A stretch of DNA of 64,000 nt from Gonocerus acuteangulatus (GCA_946811695.1 OX328126.1:86685536-86749535); one strand, 5' to 3'; shown: positions 12,374 through 23,763, counted from the stretch's first letter. Numbers and translations: made by a program. The notes: generated by a model not told the origin, from the sequence alone.

Positions 12374-12577
12374 GACCAACGGACATAGCCACGTTAAATG
12401 CCCCAGTTCCCGTTGATCACCGAAGTTAAGCAACTTCGGTCGTGAAAGGTGCCTGTATGGGTGACGGAGCACTTGCTGTTGGCATTACAAAAGGGTGGCA
12501 ACCTAAGTAAGGTTAACCTTAAGGGATCCAGACGTCAATAGAAATTGTTGATAGCAAGCAAAAAAAAAAAAAAAAAA
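12374..12577 (+). mobile_element. 5S rRNA-derived SINE (SINE3-like)
   Basis: Positions 12374-12486 follow a 5S rRNA from end to end: GACCAACGGACATAGCCACG, ATCACCGAAGTTAAGCAACT, CCTGTATGGGTGACGG and a terminal GTTGGCAT. A short tail (AAGGTTAACCTTAAGGG...GACGTCAATAG) and an 18-A run at 12560-12577 follow. A 5S head with an added tail and poly(A) defines a 5S-derived SINE. It lies next to a mariner relic (12598-12905). Confidence 0.8.
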
Positions 12578-12597
12578 TCTATGAAGTCGTCTAATAA

Positions 12598-12905
12598 GTA
12601 ATGTGGGTTTATGTCGGTGGACTATAGACTGTGTCGATCTCAGTTTTTCTGCTAGCTCTTCAACCGTTACAACAGGATTTTTTTCTACAGTAGCCTGCAG
12701 TTGGTCGTCATGCTCTGTTGGTCCACCTGTACGAGGCTCGTCTTCAACCTTGCGTTTTCCCGCTGGATATCGTTCAAACCAACGCTAAAATTGTCTCTCA
12801 CTAATAACGTTTTCGCCATTTATTTATAGAAGTTTTCGATGAGTTGAAGCAGCATTTTCTCTTTTATGGAATTCAAAAGCATAAAATTGCGTGATTGTTA
12901 TCTAG
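12598..12905 (-). pseudogene. Mariner transposase N-terminal relic
   Basis: On the minus strand the translation contains FYAFEFHKRENAAS, then ISERQFQRWFERYPAGKRKV, EDEPRTGG and VTVEELAEKLRSTQSIVHRH. This is the paired helix-turn-helix region of mariner transposases (F-F-x-W..RF, then ED.PRSGRP, then LA..L..S.S.V..H). In-frame stops are present, and the catalytic DDD region is missing. The 43-bp array begins about 130 bp upstream of the transposase start side. Confidence 0.65.
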
Positions 12906-13036
12906 GGAGATTCATTTCAAGTGAAATTTCAGTGAATATTAAATAAGTTTCACCAACCAAAACATGATAAACGGTAGTGTATAACAAGCGAAAAACGTAA
13001 TAAAAAATGAATTGAAAAAGAGGGAACATAAAATTA

Positions 13037-13657
13037 CCTACACCAGACATAACATTTTAGTAGGGACCTACTAAAATTCCCTACACCAGACATAACATTT
13101 TAGTAGGGACCTACTAAAATTAACTACACCAGAAATAACATTTTAGTAGGGACCTACTAAAATTGCCTACACCAGACATAACATTTTAGTAGGGACCTAC
13201 TAAAATTGCCTACACCAGACATAACATTTTAGTAGGGACCTACTAAAATTGCCTACACCAGACATAACATTTTAGTAGGGACCTACTAAAATTGCCTACA
13301 CCAGACATAACATTTTAGTAGGGACCTACTAAAATTGCCTACACCAGACATAACATTTTAGTAGGGACCTACTAAAATTACCTACACCAGACATAACATT
13401 TTAGTAGGGACCTACTAAAATTGCCTACACCAGACATAACATTTTAGTAGGGACCTACTAAAATTGCCTACACCAGACATAACATTTTAGTAGGGATCTA
13501 CTAAAATTGCCTACACCAGACATAACATTTTAGTAGGGACCTACTAAAATTACCTACACCAGACATAACATTTTAGTAGGGACCTACTAAAATTACCTAC
13601 ACCAGTCATAACATTTTAGTAGGGTCCTACTAAAATTTTCTACACCAGACATAACAT
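13037..13657. repeat. 43-bp palindromic tandem array
   Basis: Fourteen full units of exactly 43 bp plus about 15 nt of a fifteenth start at 13037, 13080, 13123 and so on. Each unit is CCTACACCAGACATAAC followed by a palindrome with arms ATTTTAGTAGG and CCTACTAAAAT separated by 2 nt. Units are nearly identical. Variants include a GATCT form near 13496 and a GT spacer near 13623, both mostly keeping the palindrome. There are no unique spacers, so it is not a CRISPR array. Confidence 0.92.
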
Positions 13658-14399
13658 TCTCCTAAGGATTTGTGTGGTGATCTTCCTCCGATTTCACATT
13701 ATACACAGCTGTTCATCTTGCTATCGTCAAAGAAAGTTTAAAAAATGTCTTCACATCTACTTAGTACTGTATTTAATAACATATTTTGATTTCAGCCATC
13801 TTAAGACGGTGCAGAACTGAAGGATTTGGTTCCTTCATTTTCTTACCAACGGCTTGTCGCTGGTTTCTGGTTCGCCTTCCAAACACTTTACATTATCATT
13901 CAGCTCTTATTATCCTTCTTTCTCACACACACAACTTTGAAAAAACTGTTTTGAATTTTTTTATGACTTTCAAGTAATAATAATTAACATAATTGCACGT
14001 ATATGGCTGTACGCATATTTATAAGTTAAAACACGTTGAAAACATTGTTAAAATGATTTGCATGTCCCTTAAAATTAGTTTTGATTTCCCAACAAGCTTT
14101 TACTTTTCTTTTACATAAATGACACTTTGTGAGGAAGTGTTATATCGAGAGGGGTATTACGGGAAGGGAACGAAATAATCAAGAAAAACGCCTATTTAAG
14201 ATCAAGAAATTGTAGTTATTGTGAGTAGTCATGCTAAGAAATAGGAACGGAAATGGACATGGAACTGCAGACCTGATGGTGGAACCTGAAATATCTAATT
14301 TGTCCCGCCATTCATTGGATATTTCACGCAATGGGATGATTCATACGTCAATTTCAGAAGCGATGGATTTCGGCAGCTATTGTAAATGGCTCTTTGTAC
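13658..14399. other. Unassigned sequence
   Basis: I see no gene family signature here. A frame at 13786-13977 has no recognisable motif and no splice context. CA-repeats occur near 13924-13932. Confidence 0.45.
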
Positions 14400-14499
14400 A
14401 AGGAAAAATTCCCTGCGCTCTACAACATACTAGAAGCTGAACTCTATGCAATATTTCTTGCCTTCAATAACACTCCTTCATCACAACACTCAAATATGA
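14400..14499 (+). pseudogene. LINE relic, start of RNase H
   Basis: The translation reads NILEAELYAIFLAFNN, the conserved AEL.A...A strand-helix of LINE RNase H domains. It is cut at 14500 by a TIR element. RNase H sequence (WLPGHEEL) reappears at about 15190, after the insertion. Confidence 0.6.
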
Positions 14500-15076
14500 C
14501 ACAGGCATACACAAAAAAAATTGGTCTTTTCCAAATACTCCATACATATATTCTTATATATTTTGACAAGCCAAATCCGAATCTGGAGTCAGTTTCATCC
14601 CATCACGTAAGGTTTAGGGGCATTTGAAGGTAAAATTTCGTACGAAATCGTTTACGAAGAAATAAATACAGCTTCCGAGGTTTTGATCGTCGCTGAATTT
14701 GAATCCGGGATCTTTTTCACCCCATCGGCTCCAAATCAAGGCCATTTCAAGGAAAAGTATCTCTATTTTGCAGAGAAAAAAAAAAATAATAATATCGACA
14801 GCAGATTCATTTATTACAAACATATTCGTTCGTTACCCTGATTTTTCCCCGATTTTTTGAAACAGACCTTGGATTCGAATTCAGCGACCCTCGAAACAAT
14901 AAAAGGTCTAGTTATTTCTTCGTTAACGACTTTATACGAAATTAGACCTTCAAAAGCTCTTAAGCCTGACATGCTGGGGTGAAACGGACTCCGGATTCAG
15001 ATTCAGCGTGTCGAAATAGATAAGGATATATGTATGGCGTCTTTGGAAAATACCAACTTTTTTTTGTGTGCCTGTG
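14500..15076. mobile_element. TIR element inserted in LINE relic
   Basis: The left end CACAGGCATACACAAAAAAA is mirrored by the right end TTTTTTTTGTGTGCCTGTG (15058-15076). Inverted similarity extends inward: CCAAATACTCCATACATATA against TATATGTATGGCGTCTTTGG, and further blocks around CTTCGTAAACGA/TCGTTAACGA. The whole element is an imperfect palindrome of about 577 bp without coding capacity, so it is a fold-back MITE. Confidence 0.7.
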
Positions 15077-15364
15077 TTATCACCTGTACAGGTTCCCTTA
15101 GTTCACTACACTTATAAAATAACATCTACAGCCAATTAAAATCAAGAAACACATCTACAAAGCACAACTTTCAGGCATACATACCAAAATGTTGTGGCTG
15201 CCAGGACACGAAGAGTTAGCACGACTGCAGACAAACAAGCAAAATTGACTACTGAAGACTCCACAATCCAACCATTAGACTTTTTTTAACAAGAATTTGA
15301 GAGACAAGCTAACATCAAATCAAAAATAAACAGTGACACATAAAACGGAACATCTCCTAATGGC
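15077..15364 (+). pseudogene. LINE relic, RNase H end
   Basis: The reading around 15188-15250 gives MLWLPGHEEL followed, after a frame change, by TTADKQAKL. This is the distal RNase H block (W-PGH, then A-D-..A), as in the relic at 1010-1285. It is interrupted at 15365 by a SINE and resumes at 15557. Confidence 0.6.
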
Positions 15365-15543
15365 GGGGTCTCCCGTAGTCTAGTGGCTAGCACGCTGGAT
15401 TCATAAGCGGGAGATGGTGGGTTCGATTCCGGCAGGAATTTTCTCATCTCAAGGCTCGCTGGAAAAATTCCTCGCTGCACCCTGGATGTCGGCGCTAATG
15501 ACCTAGAAGTAGATGGGCCGTAAAAAAAAAAAAAAAAAAAAAA
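15365..15543 (+). mobile_element. tRNA-derived SINE with poly(A) and TSD
   Basis: The head contains an A-box-like TAGTCTAGTGGCTAGCACGC and a B-box GGTTCGATTCC. A short unrelated body and an A-run (about 15521-15543) follow. The 13-bp sequence ATCTCCTAATGGC occurs immediately before (15352-15364) and after (15544-15556), a clean target-site duplication. The anticodon-stem halves do not pair, so this is not a working tRNA. Confidence 0.88.
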
Positions 15544-15556
15544 ATCTCCTAATGGC

Positions 15557-15840
15557 CTTCTAGTCAAAGAAAAAATAGTAGAGAAGAAGTAGTACTAAGT
15601 CGATTGAGAATTGGGCACACACGAACAAAGCATGAGTACTTAATGACTAAAAAAGAAAAGCGTACATCACAGTTAGTTAACCGTAAAACACTTACTAACA
15701 GAATGTCATCAACGTCAAAATTTAAGACTTACCATAGGACATATCTGAATTACGTACCAACTTGCTGACAGCAGTCCAAATACAGCAACACTACTTACGC
15801 ATCTTAAACGTAACAATATATATATAAATATAAGCTAAAT
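15557..15840 (+). pseudogene. LINE relic, C-terminal tail
   Basis: The translation near 15592-15660 reads LSRLRIGHTRTKHEYLMTKK, the conserved L.RLRIGHTR.TH.YLM block found after RNase H in I/Jockey-like LINEs. The downstream frame is decayed. It joins the RNase H pieces at 14400 and 15077 once the TIR element and SINE are removed. Confidence 0.65.
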
Positions 15841-16151
15841 TTAACCTAATCATTATTTTATTTACCTAATTATTTATTTATTTTTCTAAAACTCTATAGA
15901 CGAGAGGGAGAACAGTTGCTTATCGTAGAGGCTACATTTCTACCTCTTCTTCATAGCCGTGAAGAAGGCTTGTAAGTGAAGCCGAAACTTTGGTAGAAAT
16001 ATAATTTATTTTAGTTGTAATAATACAGTTTTATTTAACATGAGACCGAACACCAATCGTTTAAACCTTCTTATTTTTAGTAAATAATTATTTATTAAAA
16101 TTTGTACCATTCGATACTCTATTTGTATTGTTAAAATAATTCTATAATTGA
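15841..16151. other. Repeat-derived sequence with hammerhead-like core
   Basis: Around 15958-15995 the sequence GTGAAGA, hairpin GGCTT...AAGCC, then GAAAC resembles the tails of Penelope-like elements elsewhere in the window. No coding region is seen. Confidence 0.4.
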
Positions 16152-16293
16152 AGAGGCCGGGGCAAAATAGTGCCAAGCAACATTTTTAACAAAATTTAAC
16201 TGTAGCTGCTATATGTTAGATATTATGTGGGACTATCAGTCTATGGTGTACATGTTACTAAAATATGACTAAAATATTTTGCCCCGACGCCTT
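16152..16293. mobile_element. Short TIR MITE (copy 1)
   Basis: The left end GGCCGGGGCAAAATAGTGCC is mirrored by the right end AAAATATTTTGCCCCGACGCC. The interior contains TAGCTGCTATATGTTAGATA and GGGACTATCAGTCTATG, both also in the copy at 20449-20652. A diverged single end occurs near 17294-17345. No transposase is present. Confidence 0.65.
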
Positions 16294-16616
16294 GAATTTA
16301 AGATTTTTGTCGTATACAAGTAATTATAAGGACCGATGTCTGTTAGTCATAAGTCGTTTGCACTCAGTTTTTAATAGTTCGATTCTCCATAGGGATAGTG
16401 TCATTCGCTCTAAGCTAGCTATAAAAGGGTGGTTATCCGTAAATAACTCGTCCTAAAAGTCCCTGTTATGTGTAAATGAAGGCTGAAATCTAAAAGATGT
16501 TATCATACTTGCTTTTCTTGAACGTCAGTAAACTGAAACTATAGCTATATTTGTACTGCTGGTATATTATCATGGTTTCAACCAATATATGCAGATATTG
16601 AGGAAACTATCGGAGC

Positions 16617-17012
16617 GTGGGAGGAGGTAGTTTATGCACATGTGATCATAGTTCCTTGTCAATATATACATATATAGCTAATTTACATATCCCTTTAATT
16701 CATAACGTGCAATCGCAGAATCGCACTATACTCGAAAAATCATTCGTCACCCGTGCCACCTCGCTATGGAATTCCTTACCTCTCTCTGTCCACCATTCTA
16801 CCAACATAGAAACCTTTAAATCCCGACTCTTCCACCACCTTCTAGCTCTCCAAGTTTTACCCAACCCCTAGTCTATATTGAAGCTGTACACTATATACTG
16901 ATACTTATTTTTTAAGTTTATACGTAAAATTAACAATTATTTTGTAATTTTAAAATTATTCCTATGGGATTTGTGTCCCGGAATAAGAATAAAACTTTTC
17001 ATTCATTCATTT
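16617..17012 (+). mobile_element. LINE 3' end (5'-truncated)
   Basis: The frame at 16617-16871 contains FVTRATSLWNSLP and, further on, NIETFKSRLFHHL. This is the closing motif of CR1/Jockey-like ORF2 proteins (R..LWN.LP.....FK..L..hL). A stop at 16871 is followed by an AT-rich 3' UTR ending in ATTCATTCATT at about 17001-17012. Ending in a short tandem repeat instead of poly(A) is typical of the CR1 group. Everything upstream of the tail is missing. Confidence 0.75.
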
Positions 17013-17496
17013 ATATTTACAAGATCTGCATCATACTTACAAGGGGAGTATACAGTTGTGAATTCACCAATCAGACAAATTTTTTTTCTGGTAATTCTGC
17101 ATGGAAAAATAGTCAACAAACGTGCGAGCGTTTCGTTCTATGGGTCTTAGTAGCTAAGAAATAAAATAAAATAAATTTGTTTGAAAATGTTTTATTTTAT
17201 GTGTAGATTTCGACATTATTCTTTCACCAATACACATGTGTTCATGAGGGAATTAAAGGGAAAATTAAATCATTAAACAACAATTATAACTGAAAGGGTC
17301 GGAGCTAAATAGTACCAAGCAATATTTTAAAGAATATCAAGAAAGATGCCATGAATATTAATGAGTTTAATTTATCTCTATTTGGTAAACAAAACATAAA
17401 AAGAAAAAAAAATATTTCGTTTAGAGTCTTCTGTTATATACTGTAGGTCCATATACTGTAGGTCCACCCAGCAAACCTATCTAATGTACTCTATAA
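17013..17496. other. Unassigned sequence with one MITE end
   Basis: Only a single diverged end of the GGGGCAAAATAGTGCC family (about 17294-17345) is recognised. No exon or RNA gene is seen. Confidence 0.4.
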
Positions 17497-17632
17497 CATA
17501 CAGTCTTCTTTTTCGTTGAGCCACTGCGCAAGCGGGAACACAAGGGGACACTTTTTTGTGACACATACAGTCATCTTTTTCGTACATGGCCACTGCGCAT
17601 GCGCGAACGCCAGCGGGCACTTTTTTGTAACG
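17497..17632. repeat. Tandem duplication, 67 bp x 2
   Basis: CATACAGTC..CTTTTTCGT begins at 17497 and again at 17564. Each unit continues with CCACTGCGCA and GGGACACTTTTTTGT or GGGCACTTTTTTGT. The two units differ at several positions and the second carries GCATGCGCG. Confidence 0.75.
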
Positions 17633-17693
17633 GTATTTTCCAGTTTAGTGACCGCTTAAGCATATTTATGATAAAAATTCACTTTAGCCGCTG

Positions 17694-17769
17694 GGGGCGA
17701 GGTTAGCTCAGTGATAGAGCACTGGACTAATAAGCTGGAGGCCTGAGTTCAAATCCCGAGCAAGAGCTA
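17694..17769 (+). pseudogene. tRNA-Ile-like pseudogene or SINE head
   Basis: TAGCTCAGTGATAGAGCACT matches a tRNA D-arm (A box), with GCTC pairing GAGC. The loop CTAATAA would give anticodon AAT. GAGTTCAAATCCC fits a B box. The anticodon stem has only four weak pairs and the acceptor and T stems do not close, so a functional tRNA is unlikely. It lies just outside the hairpin end of copy B at 17775. Confidence 0.45.
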
Positions 17770-17774
17770 AAGCT

Positions 17775-17912
17775 TTTTAGCGCGGTTCCTCCCTCCCCCA
17801 TAGGGAGGAACCCCGCTTATAAGGTTGATACAATGAAACAATCCGGAAGTGCCGACAAGAAAATTTCGCGTTTCAGAACCCCTAGAGACCGAAAATAACG
17901 GTGGTTCAAATT

Positions 17913-17983
<71 letters not shown>

Positions 17984-17990
17984 TTATATA

Positions 17991-18043
<53 letters not shown>

Positions 18044-20183
18044 GTATATATGTATATATATATATTTGTCTGTTCGCTCATTTCTGGCTTCCCTGATGGT
18101 CCGATTTTGATGAAATTTGGTACAAAAATCCGTCGTCCAATTTGAAAGGTCAAGTTCGCTAACCAGCAAAATCCGCCCACTGGAAGATGGCGTTTGGGGC
18201 GAAATTCGCGCAGAAAAAATCGTAACGCTTACGTTTTTGAGTTCATAAGCTTGTAAGTACTCTTTTTATAGGCTTCTTGGGCTAGGAAAACGAATGAAAC
18301 CATTTTCAAGGCGATAGCTTTAACCGTTTTCGAGAAAATTGGAAAAATAGTTTTTGAATACCGTTTTTGGTTTGGGTACTTAGAATCACGGGATTCAGTT
18401 GAAACATTATCTGCATGTTCTACTTTCATTAGAACTAATATGTTGAAAGTTATGTTACGTTTGGAGTTAAGGAAGGGTTAGAATAAAATATTTTATGAAC
18501 AGACATGAAAAGTTTTGGGAACTTCGTATACTTTCATTAATATCTCGAACACGGTTGGGAAATCGTGGTAAGTGGATAGAAACTATTTGAACGCTTACTA
18601 AATTCTCTACAAAAATGATTCTAAAACTATTTTTGATTAGGTTATGTCAATCAGAGAAATAAGTGCTTAAAACTTCAAATACGTCTGTTTTGTTCTTATG
18701 AACGGGGTTTTGTCGTTCTTTTTGTAATTTTTGTCTCTTTCCCTTGGTTTTTTATTGCTTTTTATTTTTGTAATTTATTATGTTAGGAAAATGAATTTGT
18801 TTGTAAAACAGTATAGGAAAAATGAGACCAATTTTCTGTTGCTAGAAATAATGAAAATTTTGGGAACTTCGTATACTTTCATTAATATCTCGAAAACGGT
18901 TCAAAATCTTGGGAAGCGAAAGGTTACCATTCGAAAGCTTACTAAATGGTCTACAAAAAATGTTCTGACGAAAGTTTTAATTGGGCGATGTCAATCAGAG
19001 AAATAAGTGCTTAAACCGTTAAAGTAATTGATTTCTTTTATTCGAACTGGATTTGGTTTTTTTGTCTGTTTTTATTCCTATTTTTTCATTGCTTATAGTT
19101 GGATAATGTATTTGACAATAAAATAGATTAATTAAAATAAGAAAAACAATTCGAACAGGTAGATATCGAAAATAGCTGTGCTTCAAATTAGAATCTATTG
19201 TTGAGTAATTATATGAATCTTTGGATAATAATTCCAATAGTTAAAATTATAACTAAATTGGAAAATATGTATTTAATAGAACTCATTAAACCTTTTACAG
19301 AGAACTCTATTTTTTATTTTAATTTTATTGATCAACAGGTCTTTGCATATATTTAAAAACTCTGTTGATATAACCTCGATATCGTTTTTGTTTGATTCAA
19401 TTATAAGAAATCCTTTTTTCTATGATTTTATGTTTTTAGGCCAATCTATAATTCCTATGGGTTAATATGTTTTTTAAATTGAAGCTTTAAAGCCTCAACA
19501 GGAATATTTGTGTAATCACCCTTCACAGTTAATTTATTAGAATCATGAGTGACCGTTTTTGTGTTACAACTAACAATCTTTGAAAACGAAGATATCCTTG
19601 TTATATCCTTGTTTGGGAATTTTGGGAACTTCGTATACTTTCATTAATATCTCGAAAACGGTTCAAAATCTTGGGAAGCGAAAGGTTACCATTCGAAAGC
19701 TTACTAAATGGTCTACAAAAAATGTTCTGACGAAAGTTTTAATTAGACGATGTCAATCGGAGAAATAAGTGCTTAAACCATTAAAGTAATTGATTTCGTT
19801 TATTCGAACGGGTTTTTTGTCTGTTTTTATTCCTTGTTATTTCTTAATTGCTTGTAGTTGGATAATGTATTTTACAATAAAACTAGTTAAGTAAAATAAC
19901 AAAAAAAATTATTGTTAGAAATATAGATTTCCTAGATTCCAAGACCTTGTAACTAGCGGGACCCTTTCAAGTGTTGACCGACCCTTCCAGGTAAGATCGT
20001 AAATCAAGACCTTTTCAAGACTGGTGGAACCAAAATAATAACTGCTTCTATTTTAATCTTCAGGCGATTCGCCAAAGTTGGGAAGCTTTATCAATAAATA
20101 AATATTTTAATCTTTCCAAATTAGACTAGGGATAAGAAAGGAACCGCGCTACGATGATGCATCTCCTGCGAGTCGGACTTTTT
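17775..20183 (-). mobile_element. Helentron-like element, family 1, copy B
   Basis: On the minus strand the 5' end (20183 downward) reads AAAAAGTCCGACTCGCAGGA with GTAGCGCGGTTCC about 30 bp in. The 3' end at 17775 is the hairpin GGTTCCTCCCTAT...GGGAGGAACC then GCGCTAAAA. A compound (TA)n block lies at 17917-18066. The interior repeats one segment (about 18840-19010 and 19615-19770). It also contains a decayed copy (about 19258-19620) of the open frame found intact in copy E at 44225-44587. Confidence 0.65.
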
Positions 20184-20199
20184 CTTCTAGTGTCTTCGT

Positions 20200-20448
20200 T
20201 CATGCGTTGAATTCGGCCTCCCTGACCGTCCCTAGACCAATCCAGCCTTTAATTAATTTAATTAATAATGGGTACCTTGGGTGCTGATGACTCTAACTGT
20301 CGAAGCAGCCAAGGGGAAAATCAGGTGTCCGGAGCATAGTACTGACCACACTATCTCCTTTGTGTGCCGTATGGTCATGAATCAGATACCGCTATAGTAT
20401 CTGCCCCTCCGGGCCCTCGTGGCCTGTTACGGGACTGATTTTTTTTTT
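20200..20448 (+). repeat. Interspersed SINE-like repeat, copy 1
   Basis: Contains GGGTACCTTGGGTGC, AGCATAGTACTGACCACACT and CCGTATGGTCATGAATCAGA. Related sequence occurs inverted at 28480-28700 and, partly, at 28815-28945. It may be a tRNA-derived SINE, because the 28480 copy is joined to a B-box-like sequence, but the promoter is not complete here. Confidence 0.5.
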
Positions 20449-20652
20449 TAGCTGCTATATGTTGGATATTATGAGGGACTATTAGTTGAAATGGCTAGGG
20501 GCAACGAGATTAAGTTGCATACAGAGCTTGTAGTCATATTTTAGTAGCATTTGCATCATAGACTGATAGTCCCACACAATATCCAACATATAACACCTGT
20601 AGTTAAGTTTTGATAAGAATGTTGCTTGGCACTATTTTGCCCCGACCCCTTC
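20449..20652. mobile_element. Short TIR MITE (copy 2)
   Basis: The right end GGCACTATTTTGCCCCGACC matches the ends of 16152-16293. The body carries TAGCTGCTATATGTTGGATA near the left and its inverse ATATCCAACATATA near 20578-20591, forming a long imperfect inverted repeat. The left outer end is truncated at a T-run. Confidence 0.6.
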
Positions 20653-20888
20653 TATTCATATTTCATCGTGTAAATTTAATAGTATGTTTACGTTTTCAAG
20701 TAAACGAGCGTAATGCATTTTTTCACACCAAAAAAAAAAATAGCAGACGTAAAATTAGCACCACAAGAAACTCTAATGTTGTAAATATCACAAAATAGTC
20801 AGTTTTACTAGTCTAGAATAGCCTAACAAATTCTAAGCAAAAAAAGTCCGACTCGCAGGAACTGCAGCATCTTAGCGCGGTTCCGTTC

Positions 20889-21182
20889 ATGTCCCTAGTG
20901 CCATTAGATAAGCTTAGAAAAGAAATAAACTTATTTTTTTTTATATATCTCGTGAAAATTGTCAAAAACCTCTCGAACATCTCGAATAAAAGTGATATTA
21001 AGGCGTCAGGGACACCGACAGTAGCTAACTTTTACGCAGAAGCGGAAATTACAGAATCTGGCTCTCATTCTAAAGCAAAGCTCTATAAATCAATACAAAA
21101 TATGCCTAATAAAGCCTTTCTAGAGGATACAGAAGCATGGGCGTATATGGGGGGGGGGCTGCAGCCCCTCCCGAAATTTTGA
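20889..21182 (+). pseudogene. Element-borne open frame, shared with copy E
   Basis: The frame encodes a segment containing NISNKSDIKASGTPTVANF and then EAEITESGSHSKAKLYKS. It is nearly identical to the minus-strand frame at 49288-49533 in copy E. After the duplicated TACAGAAG the frame is broken by a MITE, and the continuing sequence is the 98-bp repeat unit. I do not recognise the family. It may be the C-terminal remnant of a protein once encoded by the parent element or captured from the host. Confidence 0.45.
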
Positions 21183-21377
21183 ATTGATGATAAAAACTTC
21201 TCGTAAAACCCTTAAAAATAAATTAAATAAGATCACTTAGTTCATAAAACATATTTTATTTTACGTGTAATAGCGTTTTAGTTGCCTAAAACTATTCCAA
21301 GCTCTAAATATTTAGTATTCCATACCCTGGAAATGGTCTCAGCCCCCCCCCCGAAATTGTTTTTATATACGCCCATG
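21136..21377. mobile_element. hAT-type MITE, copy 2
   Basis: CATGGGCGTATAT at 21136 is mirrored by ATATACGCCCATG ending at 21377. Perfect 8-bp duplications TACAGAAG flank it (21128-21135 and 21378-21385). It is inserted in copy C at the same site as the MITE in copy E (49100). Confidence 0.88.
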
Positions 21378-23674
21378 TACAGAAGGATCAAGAAGAAGTA
21401 CACAAGATTGAGTAGAATACCCTGCCTAATATAGCCTATATAGAATAATATGCCGAATAAAACCTATCTAGTAAATACACAAGGACAAATAAAAGTCTTG
21501 ACGAATAACAAGTCAAAAAAAACGTTATTTAACAAAATAAAACAAAGTTTAGTTGCCCAACTACAATAGAATAATATACCTAATTAAGTCTGTGGAGTAG
21601 ACACAAATGGACCAAAAACAAGTCTTGTGGAATATTGTTTTTTTTTTTCTAATTAAATACTTTTTATCAATATTTAGTATATAACCTTTGTTGAAAACTA
21701 TTGATTGCTAATTGATGAATCGGTTTACAACTAAGTAGTCTTTATGAATATTTAGTATATAACCTATGTTTGGATCTGAATTTTTGGGGTGCTCTCCGCC
21801 TAGGCTTTGTATTTGTGTCGGCAGATACCTGGGGTATATTTACAGCTCTTGAGGATTAACTCTTAACAGGTAAATTTCCTGCGGCCCCCTGGTTTCTACG
21901 GGCATTGAACCGTCATATTCGCTCATAGTATCTAACCGTTGTGAAGTTTATTTTTTGGATTTAGGACTTAATATAGATGTGTAGACTAAATCATAGCAAG
22001 AAGTAATCCTCCGTCGTCGGTTCTTAACTATGTAGACTCGCTAATGTTATCCAATATTAGATACATCGTTATTAAAATCCACAGCAAAAACACGACATTT
22101 CATCAGAATCCCCTGCTGAATAAAACTTATATAGAATAATATGCAAAATAAAGCCTATCTAGTGGATAAAAATAGAGGAAAAAAGCCGTTCGTGGTGGTA
22201 GAAAATCTTAAAAGTATTTCGCTCAGAAATCTCCGAAATATTGTCACTAATTTTACGTATCCCGTTTTATAGCCAAATAGATTTATATTCTATAATCAAT
22301 AAGAAAAACCTACTAACAATAAAAAACTATGGGTAACAGATGAAAATAGGGAATACCAAGAATAATTCTAAAGAACGAAATCAACACCAGTACTGTAATC
22401 TAGATATTCATACGCCATCTTCGAATTCTAACCAACAAAATATTGATTCTAATTATACGTATCCTGTTTTATTGAAAAATACATTTGACTACTATAAGCA
22501 ATTAAAAACACTAGGGACTCGGAGTAGGAGCCTCGACAGTTTCAAGACATTTGAAGGAAATCGACAAATCCAAAACTGACATTTCATACGGTACAGCCTG
22601 ATATATTTTTAACAATGAATTGTTTTTCTTATTTTAATTAATCTGTTTTATTGTCAAATACATTATCCAACTATAAGCAATTAAAAATAACAATTCGAAT
22701 AAACGAAATCAATTACTTCAAAGTTTAAGCACTTATTTCTCCGATTGACATAGCCTAATCAAAAATTGTTTCAGAATCTTTTTTGTAGAACATTTAGTAA
22801 GCTTTCGCATGGTAACCCTCCGTTTGCCAATATTCCTAACCGTCTTCGAGATATTAGGGAATGTATACGAAGTTCCCAAAACATTTCATGTCTGTTAATA
22901 AAATATTTTATTCTAATCCTTCCTTAGCTCCAAACGTAACCAAAATTTTAACATATTAGTGTTGATGAAATTCAAACATGCAGAAAATGTTTCAACTGAA
23001 TCCCATAATTTTAAGTATCAAAATCAAAGACAAAAAGAACAGTTCGAATAAGCGAAATCAATTACTTTAAAGTTTTAAGCACTTATTTCTCCGATTGACA
23101 TCGCCTAATCAAAACTTTCATTAGAACGTTTTTTGTAGGGCATTTAGTAAGCTTTCTAATGGTATTCTTCCGTTTCCCAAATTCTCAACCTTTTTCGAGA
23201 TATTAAGGAAAGTATACAAAGTTACCAAAACTTTTTTATGTCTGTTAATAAAATATTTTATTCTAACCCTTCCTTAACTCCAAACGCAACCAAAATTTCA
23301 ACATATTAGTTTTAATAAAAGTAAAACACGCAGTAAATGTTTCAACTGAATCCCATGACTCTAAGTACCCAAACCAAAAACGGCATTCGAAAATTATTGT
23401 TTCAGTTTTCTCGAAAACGGTTGAAGGTATCGCCTTGAAAATGGTTCCATTCGATTTCCTAGCCCAAGAAGCCTATAAAAAGAGTACTTACAAGCTTATG
23501 AACTCAAAAACGTAGGCGTTACGATTTTTTTTGCGCGAATTTCGCCCCAAACGCCATCTTCCAGTGGGCGGATTTTGCTGGTTAACGAACTTGACCTTTC
23601 AAATTGGACGAAAGATTTTTGTACCAAATTTCATCAAAATCGGACCATCAGGGAAGCCAGAAATGAGCGAACAG

Positions 23675-23763
<89 letters not shown>

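Noticed and set aside
12374..12486. Functional 5S rRNA gene
   Set aside because: Sequence has diverged at many positions and is fused to a SINE tail with poly(A).
13037..13657. CRISPR-like array
   Set aside because: Units are contiguous 43-bp repeats with no unique spacers, in a eukaryotic transposon-rich context.
17694..17769. Functional tRNA-Ile
   Set aside because: Acceptor, anticodon and T stems do not pair properly; only A- and B-box-like segments remain.
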